A stretch of DNA of 64,000 nt, taken from positions 67,749,392-67,813,391 of the forward strand of contig NC_030684.2 of NCBI RefSeq assembly GCF_000004195.4, in the 5' to 3' direction. The notes beneath the pieces are model-generated. The model saw only the letters and a list, made by a program, of their open reading frames with translations. It ran no database searches and was not told where the DNA came from. Source of the stretch: Xenopus tropicalis (lineage: Eukaryota; Chordata; Amphibia; Anura; Pipidae). Position 1 is the first letter of the stretch, and each line of letters starts with the position of its first letter. A program made the position numbers and the translations under genes. Below, piece by piece: positions 33,718 through 46,339 of the stretch.

Positions 33718-35199
33718 GAGCTGTATGATGGTGTGACTCCATAGAGAGACATGGTTGATGTAACAGGACAGATGACAATTGTGTTATGGGCAGCATATTC
33801 CAAAAAATGTTGTTGGATCCCATATGCTGTGGAATAAACTAAAGGATATTGTACTATACTGAATGACTTCTACTTCAAGCCTGCTGAAAACTGAATAAGT
33901 TCTAAATACTATTATGGCCTAAGACCTCTACCACACTGGAACGTGGAGAATAATTCATATTATCATTGCATAGCAGAACAAATTATTTTTCAGTATTGCC
34001 TTTGCCTTGTACTTGATGATTACTAATTAAGAGTGGAAGAGGGCTTGATGAAAAAAGTAATGTGACATCTTAAGCAGAGCCAAGTCAGCATTTCACAAAT
34101 AACCAGCTACCTCTTACTGATGCTCCTCGTGTTTATCACACATTGATGTTTCAGCACACTTGAGAAAGCAAAGTGTCACAGGTCCCCTGAGCATCTGTCT
34201 ACAAATTATTTGGGCTACTAACAATTACACAAGCGCAGCACTAAGAATTAACACATTACTAGGTTTTCACAAAAAGTAACACCACACTAGTTTAAATTGA
34301 CTTGTTCCTATACAATCCAAGTGACATCAAATGAACACAGTAATAGATCTATGGATTAAAACAACACTGCCTACACGATTCGTATACTAATGATATTTAC
34401 TGTACAGTCATGGATGTAGGTGCAAATGCTGTTATTGTCTATCTTTCTTACCATACTGATTTAAGTGACTAGCTAGAGCCATACTAACTAATTTAATTAT
34501 AAGTATAAACCAAGTAGCTCTGTGAACATAACCGTAAATGCCTTTTTACAGGCCATAGAATTCTAAGATGACTTTTAATGTTTTTTCATTTTTTTACAAT
34601 TTTTAGCAGGGGGGAAATTATCCATGAAAATACACGAGTTGTTGTTTTGAACAAAGGAATAAGAATATTTCAAATTAATACAACATTTAGTTGGCACTTT
34701 GGCAACATGTATGGCTGTGGTTTTATCCATTGGTAACTTCATATTTCAGGGATGTTCAGTCTGCTGACTCTAGCCAAGGTATTTAAGCTGAATATGTCTG
34801 GAATTTACAGTAAAGCGGTACTAGGAGTTTTTTCTTATTTGTTTTTTCTGAACAAACATTCTAGTTTACGATATCTACTGACCCTATCACATTAACACAT
34901 ACTAAGACCAATTTGGAGTCTGGGAGGAAACCGGAGTACTTAAAAGAAACTCACAGACGAACAGGGGAATATACAAACTTCTTGCATTTTAGAACTGAAC
35001 CAAAACCCGAGAGCTGCAAGGCAGCAGTGTCCCACTAGTAAATAGGATAATTGCTACATGCAAATAAGATATGATATGTGTTCATAATATGACTTATCAG
35101 GTTCCTTCAATATAGTTCTCCACAGGATGAAAAGAAAACCATGTTACTCTAATAAACCACTTTTCAGCAGCCCGGCCCTAAGGTTTACAAACTAATAAT
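33718..35199. other. Repeat-poor non-coding stretch
   Basis: No transposon ends or exons. 34020-34260 is repeat-free and could be regulatory, without direct evidence. Confidence 0.3.
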
Positions 35200-35332
35200 G
35201 CAACCCCTCCCTCACCTTGTTCCATTGTAAAGTGATGGATTTATGGACTCCGCCACCCACTATGGAAAGCAGACAGATTTCAAGTCCCAGAATCTATTAC
35301 TTCACAGTGGAACAAGGTGGGGAGGGGGTTGC
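35200..35332. repeat. Inverted repeat, 34-nt arms
   Basis: Arms 35200-35233 and 35299-35332 match at about 30 of 34 positions (core 'caccttgttcca' against 'tggaacaaggtg'), separated by 65 nt. It may be the heart of a small MITE or a structured transcript; outer ends are not defined. Confidence 0.65.
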
Positions 35333-37158
35333 AGCACAGTGTGAGCCTAAAGAGGGTGGGGACCCAAAGAGCACACAGGCAGACTATCATGGATTCTTTT
35401 AATCTGTTGAATTAGGTATGTCTGTGTAAAAAAAATACATTAATATTTATTGTTGGAAGATCAAATAGTGCTTATGCGCCTTTTTTTTTTTTTTTTTTTT
35501 AAGCCCCACCAAATGAGCTCATATCAACAAGGGTTATGTTTTCCCTTAGACAGCACATGGAACTGTGGTGAAGATTTTCAGTCAAATGATTTATTATTCA
35601 TCCACATTGCTCAAAGAATTTAGATTCAGTACCTTCCACCCAAAGGCCTTATTTCCTAAAGAACATTAGGAAGTGTGGCCAAGAGATCAAGACATTGAGA
35701 AGGAATGGCCAGTTTTATAACCCTGTATAACCCTGTACCCCTATATATTGTGAGGCTCTACCTTATTTTCTGTTCTACTCTATGAAAGCTATGCCTGGAG
35801 CACCTGTATAACCAGAAATAATGAAACATATTTTGAATTTAACAGTATGGATTTTACACTTCAAATTGTCTCAAGCGTGAAAATGAGATTAATGTAAAAG
35901 AATTGTCAAACAACATTAATCACGGGTTATTTCATATCGATTATTTCATAAACACAAATCTGCTGCTTGTTTTAAGAAACTGAAAATTAAGCTGCCATAG
36001 ACTTGCTTATTTTTTACATAAAAACCACACATCATTTTAAAATTAAGATCTATCTATTAAGCGATTTTGGTGATTTGCAGTAAATTTCCCCAACATTACA
36101 TTAATATGAAGAATGTCACATGATTTGTTTTCCCTGTTTGGTGAATATAGAGTACTGCAATTTTAATATGAAATTAATATCACATGAAAAAGGAAATGCA
36201 AGTGATGGTTTTAGTTTTAGGAAGCTTTCTAACACCTGAATTGTGATGCTGGGGGCAAACTACAATTTATATTGCCTTGAGCCCCGTACGTTTTCAAAAT
36301 GGCAGAAAGAGGGCATAGATTCTGCCTACTATTCTACAATGCTCTATGAGTCAAATGCCTTAAAGCAAAGAAACCCATGTGTTATCTAATCTTTAACTTT
36401 CATTATTTTCGTGGCTGCATGCATGTCTCTGAGCGCAGTACAAATGTGTTAGTCAGATTCCAATGACTCTGAAATCACTTCCTTCACAGTTTCAGAGCCT
36501 ATAAATAAAGAAATAGTCTTTTTGTGTCTTTAGTGTAAGAATATATAAATAAAAAAAAAAGAGACTGCATATTCAACAACATATCCAGCCAAGTTCAATA
36601 CATATCCCTGCTGTATTTTGATTCAGTAGCGCACAGTTACCCAAATGATAATACAAAACATACAGCGAAACACCCTGTTCGTCCATTAGAATTCTAGGCA
36701 ACAGAGCAGAGTTATCAAATGGTATATCAGCATGTACAGCAGACCCTGCACTGAACTCAGCCACATGCCCACTGAATACAAAATAATAGATATCCCAGGA
36801 CAAAATTGCTGAAATAAATATATATGTACTAAAGACATACTCAGATGAATCCAGGGGAATCATACAATAATATACCAATGTAATAGACAAAGCATAGTAT
36901 TGTGCATATAATTGTTATAGTACATTTTTGTAATTTGAGTACAAATACAGTAGCAATTGTCTTTTTTGTATGTTAAAGTCATAAGAGTAACATACCAAAA
37001 AAATATATAAAGCATTGTAATTATTTTAAAAGGAACATAGGAAAATAAGGATTATATGGAACAAGAGAAAGGCAGTAGCAGCTAGATTGTTTTGCTGTAA
37101 CTTGGGTCAGTTAATCAATGCTGAGTAGAAATTTTCCAATACTTACCTATTGGCTGCA
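35333..37158. other. Non-coding stretch with T20 tract and one long open frame
   Basis: A 20-nt poly(T) lies at 35481-35500. The minus strand has a 105-codon open frame at 36573-36890; no domain is recognised and its codons are AT-driven. No exon or RNA gene can be supported. Confidence 0.35.
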
Positions 37159-37419
37159 TTAAAGGAAAACTATACTTGGAGAATGAATACTTCACAAACA
37201 GATGGTTGATATCACATTAAATGGCCTGTTAAAGAATCTTGGAAGCTGGAATATATAGATACAAGTAAATATTGCCCTTTTACATATTTTACCTTGAGCC
37301 ACCATTTAGTGATGGGCTGTGTGCTCCCTCAGAGATCACATGACAGGAAAAAATGCAGTTCTAACTGTAACAGGAAGGAGTGTGGGAGTAAAAGGCAGAA
37401 CTTTGTTAATTAATTGACC

Positions 37420-38019
37420 TGTCACGCTCGGTATCCCAAACCCAGAACAAAAGCCAAGATCCCGGTCAAAGCTCACTCTTCTGCCTATAACAACCACCTT
37501 TCGCTTCGGGTGGAGCCCTCCGCTACTCGGGTGCCGCCAGGACTTGTTGTGAGAGGATCAGGGCGAATGTTCTGGGCAGGCAAGGGAACCTTGCGTTTAA
37601 CGTAAAGTTTAGGAAGCTGAGATGAAGTGGAACAGGCCGAGGTCAAAACCGAACAGGCAGCGAGGTACACAATCGAAATCCGGAATACGTAGTCAAAAAA
37701 CAGGCAACGGGTCAGTACAGGCAGCAAACAGGCAAGGTCAAGGTCAGGCAAAGGGTCAAAACAGTAGTCAGAATCAGAATAGCAGAAAACAGTAATCAGG
37801 AGGCAAAACCAAAGTTGGGCGACGAGAATATGCGCAGGCGCCTTTAAATATTTGAATTTTGCGCCTTGCGCGATGACGTCATACGTCGCGCCGGCTCAAG
37901 AGGGAGCGCGAGCATCACCGCTCGCCAGAAGAGCCGGACGCGCGCATCGGCGCGCAAGGAGAGGCGGGCGTCCCTGCCTGGAGAGCGGCGGGCGTCCCCG
38001 CCGCCCAGGTACCTTTACA
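37420..38019 (-). mobile_element. Solo LTR, Ty3/gypsy-like, minus strand
   Basis: A 600-bp TG...CA block (TGTCACGCTCGG ... CCTTTACA on the plus strand) flanked by a GACC direct repeat (37416-37419, 38020-38023). Read on the minus strand it starts TGTAAAGG, has a very GC/CpG-rich U3-like section, a TGACGTCA site and a TATA-like 'ttcaaatatttaaa', then a C/T-rich R-U5-like section. No internal gag/pol follows, so it is a solo LTR left by recombination. The 88-codon minus frame inside is chance. The superfamily assignment rests on the 4-bp duplication and general form. Confidence 0.7.
37843..37881 (-). promoter_or_regulatory. Candidate LTR promoter: CRE and TATA-like box
   Basis: The palindrome TGACGTCA (37874-37881) is the consensus CREB/ATF site. 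About 20 bp downstream on the minus strand lies an AT-rich TATA-like sequence (37843-37855) at the edge of the GC-rich part of the LTR. Their order fits a minus-strand promoter. Activity is inferred, not shown. Confidence 0.45.
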
Positions 38020-38160
38020 GACCGATGTGACCTAGCATATATGTGTGCCTTGGTTTGTTTGTGTGCATTGTGAATCCTATGATCCCAGGGGGCATCCCTT
38101 AGTACTTAAAATGGACATTTTCTATTTAGGATTACCTAATGACATATGCTACTTTAAAAG

Positions 38161-38518
38161 CATACCTCCCAACTGTCCCGATTTTTGCAGGACAGTCACG
38201 ATTTTCACAGCTCAACCCACAGTCCTAGATTCATTTCCCTTTGATCTCCTGCACTGAATGCTAAAAAAGATACAATGTTTCTCAAACTTAATGAAATGAA
38301 GTAGGCTTTTGGCAGAGAGCCCAGAAAAGTTAACAAGCAGCACCTGCTTAAATAGGTATCTCGGGGGAACTGAGACTTGCAGCTTAAAGGGCAATTTCAC
38401 CCTTTTTAACAAAACTGTAACAATACATAAAACAAGTCCACAAAACCCTCAGAAATGTGTTCAAACTTTAAATAACATTTTTGTCCCTTTTTACATTTTT
38501 CAAATGTTGGGAGGTATG
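38161..38518. mobile_element. MITE with CATACCTCCCAAC ends
   Basis: The left end CATACCTCCCAACTGTCCC is inverted at the right as 'gttgggaggtatg'. The direct repeat TAAAAG flanks it (38155-38160, 38519-38524). It is 358 bp with no coding capacity, nested in T2 MITE copy B. Confidence 0.8.
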
Positions 38519-38623
38519 TAAAAGGTATATTTTTACGAAAATGGTTTATTTAGATAAAAAAGGGCTTTACACAGTTTTACGTAATATATTTTTATGGAGA
38601 GAGATGGTATGGTTTTCCTTTAA

Positions 38624-39009
38624 ATACATTGAATAACAGTGTAGAGTAGAGCAGTTGTTTGGGAAAGTTTGTAGAAGCAATATCAACAATTATGCTTATT
38701 GCAGTAGATGTGAAGTTAGAGATTTGTGACCAACTAATATACTTCATCCAAGTTCAGCACTGACAGTGCTTTTACCAGCAATTTTGTCCAAATAATGTAT
38801 CAAGCAAGAGGGTCAACATGCCATCTGCAAGTGTTGCTTCTGAATATGTGTTTAAATGTAATAATCATATTTGTGAACCCTACCATCCAATTACACAATA
38901 TAATGTTGTCTTAGTAGGCGCTATCCAATCTTTTGGATTATTGGTTTTTAGGAAGTGTGGTCTGGCAATTGTCATCTAAAAGCAGACAGTAGTCACTTTT
39001 CAAATTCCA
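38624..39009. other. Non-coding spacer
   Basis: No gene or named repeat. Confidence 0.3.
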
Positions 39010-39136
39010 TAGTTTGCTCACATAGTGGGGCAACCAATCAGTAGGTAGCATTTAAAAAAAAAATCTTATTGGTTGCTTATGGGTCTTATGGGTTACTGCT
39101 CCTTGGCAAACTTAGTTCCCTTTATTACATGGGGTA
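39010..39136. mobile_element. GGGGTATGTAATAAA-family palindromic MITE, partial
   Basis: 'ggcaaccaatcagtaggtag', 'ttattggttgc' and 'gggttactgctcc' with the right end 'tttattacatggggtata' match the complete copies at 48072-48232 and 48809-48960. The left end is lost. Confidence 0.6.
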
Positions 39137-41574
39137 TAGTCTGTACAAATTGATTCCTTTCTACTTTCTGTATGGTGGGTACCTAGTATCAGGTCCAGTA
39201 ATCAGCCAGTGTTGTTCACTACCAAGATAAACCACCACGCTGAATACAGAAATGTTTATACCCTTTTATCTCATATTCCCAGCTGAGAAGCAAATAGTTA
39301 ACAACTCATCTAAACTGTACAGTTTTCTTATCTGGCCTACTTCCTTTACTGCATAAATTGTAAGCAATTTAATGCATTCGTTTTGAATTCATTTTCATTA
39401 AGCATAGGGTTGGTATTAGCATTTTAAAGACTTTGTAACCCCAAAAGACTTCATTAAAACCCTAAAACACGGACATTTGGGAAACCACTAACTGTAAAAC
39501 AGTTTAGTAGTACATGACCCTGGTAAGAGCAAGTAAGTTTCCTAAGTTAAGGCCCTTGCAGTTCAGGCAATGGCACACTGGACGATTCCGTCTGAAATAA
39601 TTGGCATTCACAAATACAGCAAGCATGGGTACATATACTTACATACAAATGAAACTTTTGTTTGTTTTAAACGTATATTGATTTTTTTAAACTGACTGAC
39701 CCATATGCCATTGTCCTAACACTATAGTTTACCTTCAAAAATTATATAGTGCACAAGTTAATAAATTATTAGATGATACATTTCTCAGGTGCAGTAGCAG
39801 GTTCAGACCATACTTAACATGATCTCTTACTTGAAGTGTTGTAAGCAACTAACTGTAACAGATGCTCTGTAATACACTTAATTAAGGGAAATAATAACAA
39901 CGAATTAATTTAACTGTTCAAGAGATTCATTTTAAAAGTGCAAATTAAAAAAAAGAAATACATAAAAAGAAACATAATTGTCATTGTTTCTGGGGTAATT
40001 TTTTTAAAACAATAAGGTTTGTGAAGATAAAACCTTATTAGGTTTCCACCAAGTCCATACCAAAACCTAAACTGCACAGTCCACATAACTACACCTTTAA
40101 ATCAGTTTCTGGATTTTCTGCTATGTTTGCTATTGGTACATGGGTACTTCATTTCAGTTCTGCTTAAGGAAACATTTGTAAATTTCACAGTGGTAAGTTA
40201 ACAAAGCTATAAAACAATTTATAGTTAAGCAATACAAGTACAAAGAAAAAATGATTTCACTCAAAATGTATTTTGAAAAATTATAGCAAATTGGAATGTG
40301 TAGGACATTCATAGATTCTACATTGGTTTCACAATAAATATATTATTTTTCATTGTATTGCAAGCAACTCCAGTGTTTGACACCATGAAATTTCTCATGT
40401 CCAGCCACTATTTTCTTCCAGCAGAAAGAGCAGGTATTGAATCTGCAGAGAATGGTTACAAGTCAGCACAGAGGTCGAAGGCTGACCAGCTGCACAGTCA
40501 GCACTAACCGGTATGTGGTTAAGACTTGAAATAATAAATCACTCTGATAGAATTGTCAGTCAGAATTCTAAAAAGTGAAATTGTGTCCCTGCTCTGGTGA
40601 TTTTGTGTGTCAAAATGTAACCCCGATACAAGAGAAGAAAGCAGTATCTCTGTAATTATGCTAGGGTCTTACAGAAACAACAGTGTTGTCTCAGGTAAAG
40701 TTGGTTTGCTTCATAAACGGGTCATGATTAATTGATGACTCTGGCTTCCATATTCAGAGCTTAAGGTGCAAAACAATTTTCCAACTGTGCATCCCTGGAA
40801 GCTATATTGATTAATGCCTACAATAAAAACAATGAAACATGAAGCTAAAAGCAATCATAAGCTTAGATGATATTGGCTGGCCACAAAAACTATCATCATA
40901 AATAGAGGTAGCTCATACTTAGGACAGTTTTCCAAAAGGTATGCAAGGACGTGCGCAAGCATGAAAACTGCAACATTCAGTAGGCATCAGATAATAAAGC
41001 ATATATATAATTGGTCTTTCTTAATTTTGTCAATTTGTTTAACTTATTACAGGCATAGGTTACCTAGGCCAGACATAAAACTATAATGCTTGTCAGGGCG
41101 CTGCACAATTTAACCAAACAATATTTGGAGAGCCATATGCTGGCCCTCCCTGACATTATATAACATTGATGGGTGTTGTCATTCATTAAAACATGACTCA
41201 GCTGAAAGCAACAGTATATTGGTAGTATTATGGAAACATGGTCGGCGTATTGGCATTGGCTATTTTTTTATTGGGCTGGCCTATTTTTTCCCTTGACTGG
41301 TGTCATAAGCTCCAGAGGGTAGTTTGCAAGCACTTTCATGCTGGATTTTTTTTAAAGATGCTGTTCTCTGTTTGTCTATGTCTGTTTATTACATTGTCTG
41401 CGCCTATATGTTACATAAAATGCTGCTACACTGTCATACTGCCCATTTGTGTAGGGGTTCATTGTTTCACCCGTCTCCTTACAGACTGAGTACTTACGAT
41501 CTATTAGATTCTGTACAATGTTCATTCATCTTTAAGACAAGATCAACATGAGGGTTAGCAATATCTTCTAGATC
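39137..41574. other. Long non-coding stretch, mostly unique
   Basis: About 2.4 kb without exon, RNA gene or clear transposon ends. Confidence 0.35.
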
Positions 41575-42010
41575 AGTGGCTCTCAACCATATCCCCCCAA
41601 GGCCTCACACACTCATCGTGGTCAATACTTGGGCTTCACCTATTACCACTTCTGAAATTGTAATTAGGGTTACATACGTCTTCCAACTGATAATGACATG
41701 GGATGCAGTTTTACGGCACTATGTTAAGGTAGGAATATGCATGTGCCCCTACCCAGGGTGGTCCAAAGGATTCTCTGAAAATGTGCCCTGGGCTGGTGCA
41801 ATTTTTAATAAAATAGGAGAACCGGCCTGGGCCAGAAGGTTAGCAATTTGCCTTATTGGGGTGTCAATTTGCTGTTGAGATAACATGTTATTGTGCTTTA
41901 AGCACAGAAGTAATAGTGATTCAGTGGCAAAAATCAAAATATCCTGGCTTTTACAGGCCAAAACCCAATTTACCTTCTTTACGCTGAAATTCAAATCCCT
42001 GTCCTGCTGG
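41575..42010. mobile_element. Transposon fragments
   Basis: 'cagtggctctcaacc' (about 41575) resembles a hAT terminus without a partner. 41730-41880 ('gccctgggctggtgca', 'ggagaaccggcctgggcc') is a diverged piece of the MITE family at 31720-32133. An open frame of 100 codons here is not credible as a gene. Confidence 0.4.
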
Positions 42011-45000
42011 CACTGTGTATTTTCTTACGGTAGTTTCTGCCTAGTCAGTACAATGTACAGATAAAACAACCATAATCTGATTGGAACTTGTGACCTATAA
42101 ATGGTGCAATTACACAGGTTTATTTGTAATATGTGTTTTTAAACGTGGCGACCTTTGCGAGACACAAATTACAGAAGGTGAGCAAACTGCTTATTAAATC
42201 GAGACAAAGAAACACTGCTTTTTTTGTTTTTTTTAAGGAATGAAAAAAGGTTAGGATATAAGAGAAACCACTGGTGCATCTGAAATATTAACAGTCCTCT
42301 AGAATTCACGGTGTGTGGTGTTTTAAAGGGCATGGTAACCTTTTCAAGCATTGGAAAGACAAAGGTAATTTATTGGAAAAAAAAGAAAAGGTTGGAACAT
42401 TTTTTTTCTAGTTTAGATAATTATGCAAATATTGTTTCAATTTGTAAAAAAGATTATCTATTTATAAGATTTTTATTATACTGCAGAAATAAAATGACAC
42501 ATCATCCAAAAACACAAATAAAACAATGTCCCTCTCACAACATCCAAAATAACTTGGAAATGTCAAAATGCTTGCTTGGGCTTACCAATTCATAATTTTA
42601 GATACTAGAAAACAAGTAAATATGTTTATAGAAACAATGCCTAGTAGGGTAATGCTTCTGCACAGAGCTTATACTCAAGTAAAGAAAACAGGACTCCTCT
42701 TGATGACTTCCAAAAATATTTTCATAGTATTGAAGTGCAATATCAGCCCCAGCTATGTGAGTTTATATGTTATTTCACATGGGGTTACTGTAATGATTTC
42801 CACACACAGCAGTCCTATTCATGGCTGGAGAGTCATGCATCCCTAGTCTCACACAGTTTTCCATCAGGGGACAATGGCTTGGCCTACCTCCTTCAGCAGA
42901 TGTAAATACATTTAAATGCTGTGTTTTCCCTATGATCTTCCCAAAGGTCAACATGGATGGGTTTAATATCCATAAGGCTGAAAAGCATCATTCCAAGTTT
43001 CCATTCTACACCTCTTGTTAATAGAGTTATTGTGATACTATTTAGTTATTTCTTGAAACCAATGTCTATTTTTGCTAATATTGTTTTTCAACATTCTAAC
43101 TGCTTCTCCCAGTAAAGGCACATAAAGAAGTTAAAGAGAGAGAGATGTTTAATGTATATCTTAACCATGAGATAACATGGACACACATGTGATAAAAATC
43201 TTAGCATCCTTGTAACAGTTAGTAGGCAAATGAAATGTGTCCATGCCTCCCAAAGGAACTGCCTGTAAACACCGCTTAAATTGTATTTACCTTTAATTTT
43301 CCTCATTTTAAAAATGCATTTGTTACTCTTGCATTCTTTACTTCAAGCAACAAGTATATTGCTGTTATATCAGTCAACCAAGTCTATAAAGGTTTTCATT
43401 CATCCAGGTCATAGTATAACTAGTAGTTTATATGCCAAATCAGTTGAACTGAAGAAGCTGCTCGGATAAGTAGAGAAAAGTCTTTAATGATTACTCAGCA
43501 AGCCCCATTGCTCTAGATTTACTTCTACTAGATATTGGTTAATTAGGTTAATACAATTAAACTCATTTATGGCCCCTGGCATAGCTAGTTGGGAATCCAC
43601 CACTAGGGGACATGACACACTCCAGAGTGTCAGACATTTGTGTCTCAGTAATATGTAAATTTGAGGTTCCATATCTATGCCAAGATAGAAAACATAAAGC
43701 CAGTAGGCAACCTGAAACTTTTCAGCATTCCAAATAACCTTAATTTTACACATGTGTAACTCATTGATATTAGAAGCAACAGGGGATTCACAATGCAGTC
43801 CCTAGCAAACTGGTAAGGATAGTAAGGCACTTTGCACAATCTATCAGACATCTAGTTGCTTTTCAATTCAATTTGGTGTATGTGCTATAATATCCCATTT
43901 TTGGTAATGTTTTCACACCTATGTAATGCACCCCTGAGGATCCATTAATGCCTCTCCTACAGTTAAGAAGGAAGAGCCCCCTCAGATTATATCCAGTGAC
44001 TTGAGAAATGTTGGGATCATATTTTTATTAGTGACGCATTAAGCAGTATGATTAATTTATTTGTTGGCTTAATCCTTCAGATTTTATTTTTATAATTTAT
44101 CTCATTTCACATTGTTCACATTGTGTAAATGATACTGTATATGTTTCAATATACAATTCTCTTTTGTCTGGCTGGTTTCCTAGGAAGTTTAACTGTCTCC
44201 CCTTGAACTTGCTTCTCATTTGCCTTATACTGGGCATACACGCACATTTGCTTTGCAATTTGATCAATGTTGGCTAAACTTTATAATCATCCTGTGTGTC
44301 TGGCCCCTTAAAATGAATAAGTTATACAATCAGTCTTGAAAGAATGCATATATTTTGGAAAAAATAATAACCCAAAAAATCATGGACCAAACTTATCTGC
44401 ATTACCTGAGTGGATTAAACAGTCAAATCAATGCAATGTGTCCATTTATGTATGTCTCCAGCATTTACTAATATTAAGCAAATCTTCCCGCTGATCATCA
44501 ACCTTTGTTCTCTTGGTGGTCAACCTTAGGAATATTCATAAATCAAAAATCTGAACCCTGGGATTTATCCAATTATGTGAACTGATTTAGCAGCCAAGGT
44601 CTCAGCTTGATAAATATATCCATGTCTTAATGTGGAAAGGCTGCTTTCTTCTGTTTCTGACTCACAACATTTAAATGTAGATTGCCCTCCAGATTGTCCC
44701 CAAGATCCAAGCCATTTCTTGGTAGAAAGAGTTTAAAAAAGCAATGCTGGTCACTCTGGTATTCAGAATGATTTATATTTTTTCTTAGGAAAGTACCATT
44801 CGTTTACAGGCCCCATCAGTCAGCTCAGTAAAACCATTTACGGAATGTTCTGATGAGAAAAGGCAATGTATTATTGGTTTTTAGCGATAAGGACGTTAAG
44901 ATGAGATCACTGATGGATAAGAGCAAAACAAATTGATTGTGATAAGTTATTTTCCCTCTTTTTATTTTCCACTTTGTTCTTTATTAGAAGCCAGCTGCTA

Positions 45001-46339
45001 GGACACAGCACGGAACCACATCAAAAGAGAGAAAAAAAGTGGAAAGGAAGTAATCTATTCAACACGCACCCCTTTTAAAACAAATGTGTAATACATTCCA
45101 TTTAGAGATTTATGATTGTTATAGAAGAAAGGAAAGAGGATTTGTATTATAACAGTCCCTTGGGTAAAGAAGCCTATCAGTCCTCCTCCAAATACATTAA
45201 GAATGAAATAACAATTCTAAAAATCCTGCTCATAAAAAAAAAAATCGAATAATCTTACCAAAGCTGTGTACATCCAAAAGCAGATTGTGGAAGTCTGGTT
45301 CCACCACTAAAAACGATAACATACTTGTCAGAAGGCACCAGTGTAACATTTCAGATAGCGGCAATTCAACATGAGACATGACTTGTTAAAGGGAAAGAAC
45401 GAGTTTTATATGCATTTCCTTTTTTTTAAATTTATAGATGTACAATAAACATACTGGCATAGGAAATAAAGCACAGAGAACTGTATTTATTTGCATATAT
45501 GTTTTTTGAGGGGAACAACTACAGCTGATTTGATGAAGAAACCTCATTTAAAGACAGTGGTAAAATCTCCAAAATCCAAATTATCATGAAATTGGAAATT
45601 TGCAAACTAAAGCTGGATAAACACACAACAATATGGTATGACATTTGAGAATATTTATGGGCCCTTAGGATGCGAATGGCTTGAGCCCCACAGAGCATCA
45701 GCCTTAGGCAGATGCAAGTAGAGAAACTCACATGCAATTTGCAGATTTATCTCAATCCTACGTTGAGCAGCATTTGTGGGTGGTGTGGATAATAAGGCAA
45801 CAGGGTGTTTATTAAGCTACAAGCTGTATGCTGTATATACAATATATGGTAGTTATAAGGTAGTCGAGTCAGTGATCATAAGTGTACATTAATTGAAAGA
45901 GCCCACAAATGAATGCATATCTGCCATCTGTTTACAATAGCGAACTTATTGTGATACATGGGCTTAGCATCTACCCAAATCCAAGCTACCTGTATCACCA
46001 TCACTGCAACTCTGCATGTCTGTTTGTCAGGATTTGTACTGAGTGGAAGGTCTAACTGTATGGCGCTTACGTGTGTTCATTCACGTAGATAAGGGTAAGA
46101 AAAATAATGGCAGGATAATGGCTAGGATATTGTACCTATAACACAAAATATATATTCTGCAGGTAATGTGCACTGTGCTGCAGTCCTAAATGGCTTTTAC
46201 TGTATGTTATAAATCCTAAACACATTGCTGCACATTTAGAGCATGGATATCTGAGTTTAACCATGTAATTGTCAAGGTACCTTAAAGCACTGCCCTGTTC
46301 TCTAATGTTCCAGAAATCCCATCAGCAACTAATCATCCA
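42011..46339. other. Long repeat-poor non-coding stretch
   Basis: More than 4 kb with no convincing exon, RNA gene or transposon end. Positions 44440-45080 are repeat-free and include 'tttacggaatgttctgatga' and 'aaattgattgtgataag' segments that could be conserved regulatory sequence. That judgement is by appearance only. Confidence 0.3.

Larger units (their letters stand above)
37159..38623. mobile_element. T2-type (TTAA) MITE, copy B, with two nested insertions
   Basis: Bounded by TTAAAGGAAAACTATAC and 'ggttttcctttaa', it matches copy A (2131-2586) across 'ccaccatttagtgatgggc', 'atcctatgatcccaggggg' and 'tttctatttaggattacc'. Two later insertions interrupt it: a 600-bp LTR (37420-38019) and a 358-bp MITE (38161-38518). 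Removing them leaves about 0.5 kb, similar to copy A. Confidence 0.8.

Noticed and set aside
37485..37751. 88-codon minus-strand frame
   Set aside because: Lies within the solo LTR and shows no retroelement domain.
41576..41878. 100-codon plus-strand frame
   Set aside because: Spans hAT-like and MITE fragments; no recognisable domain.
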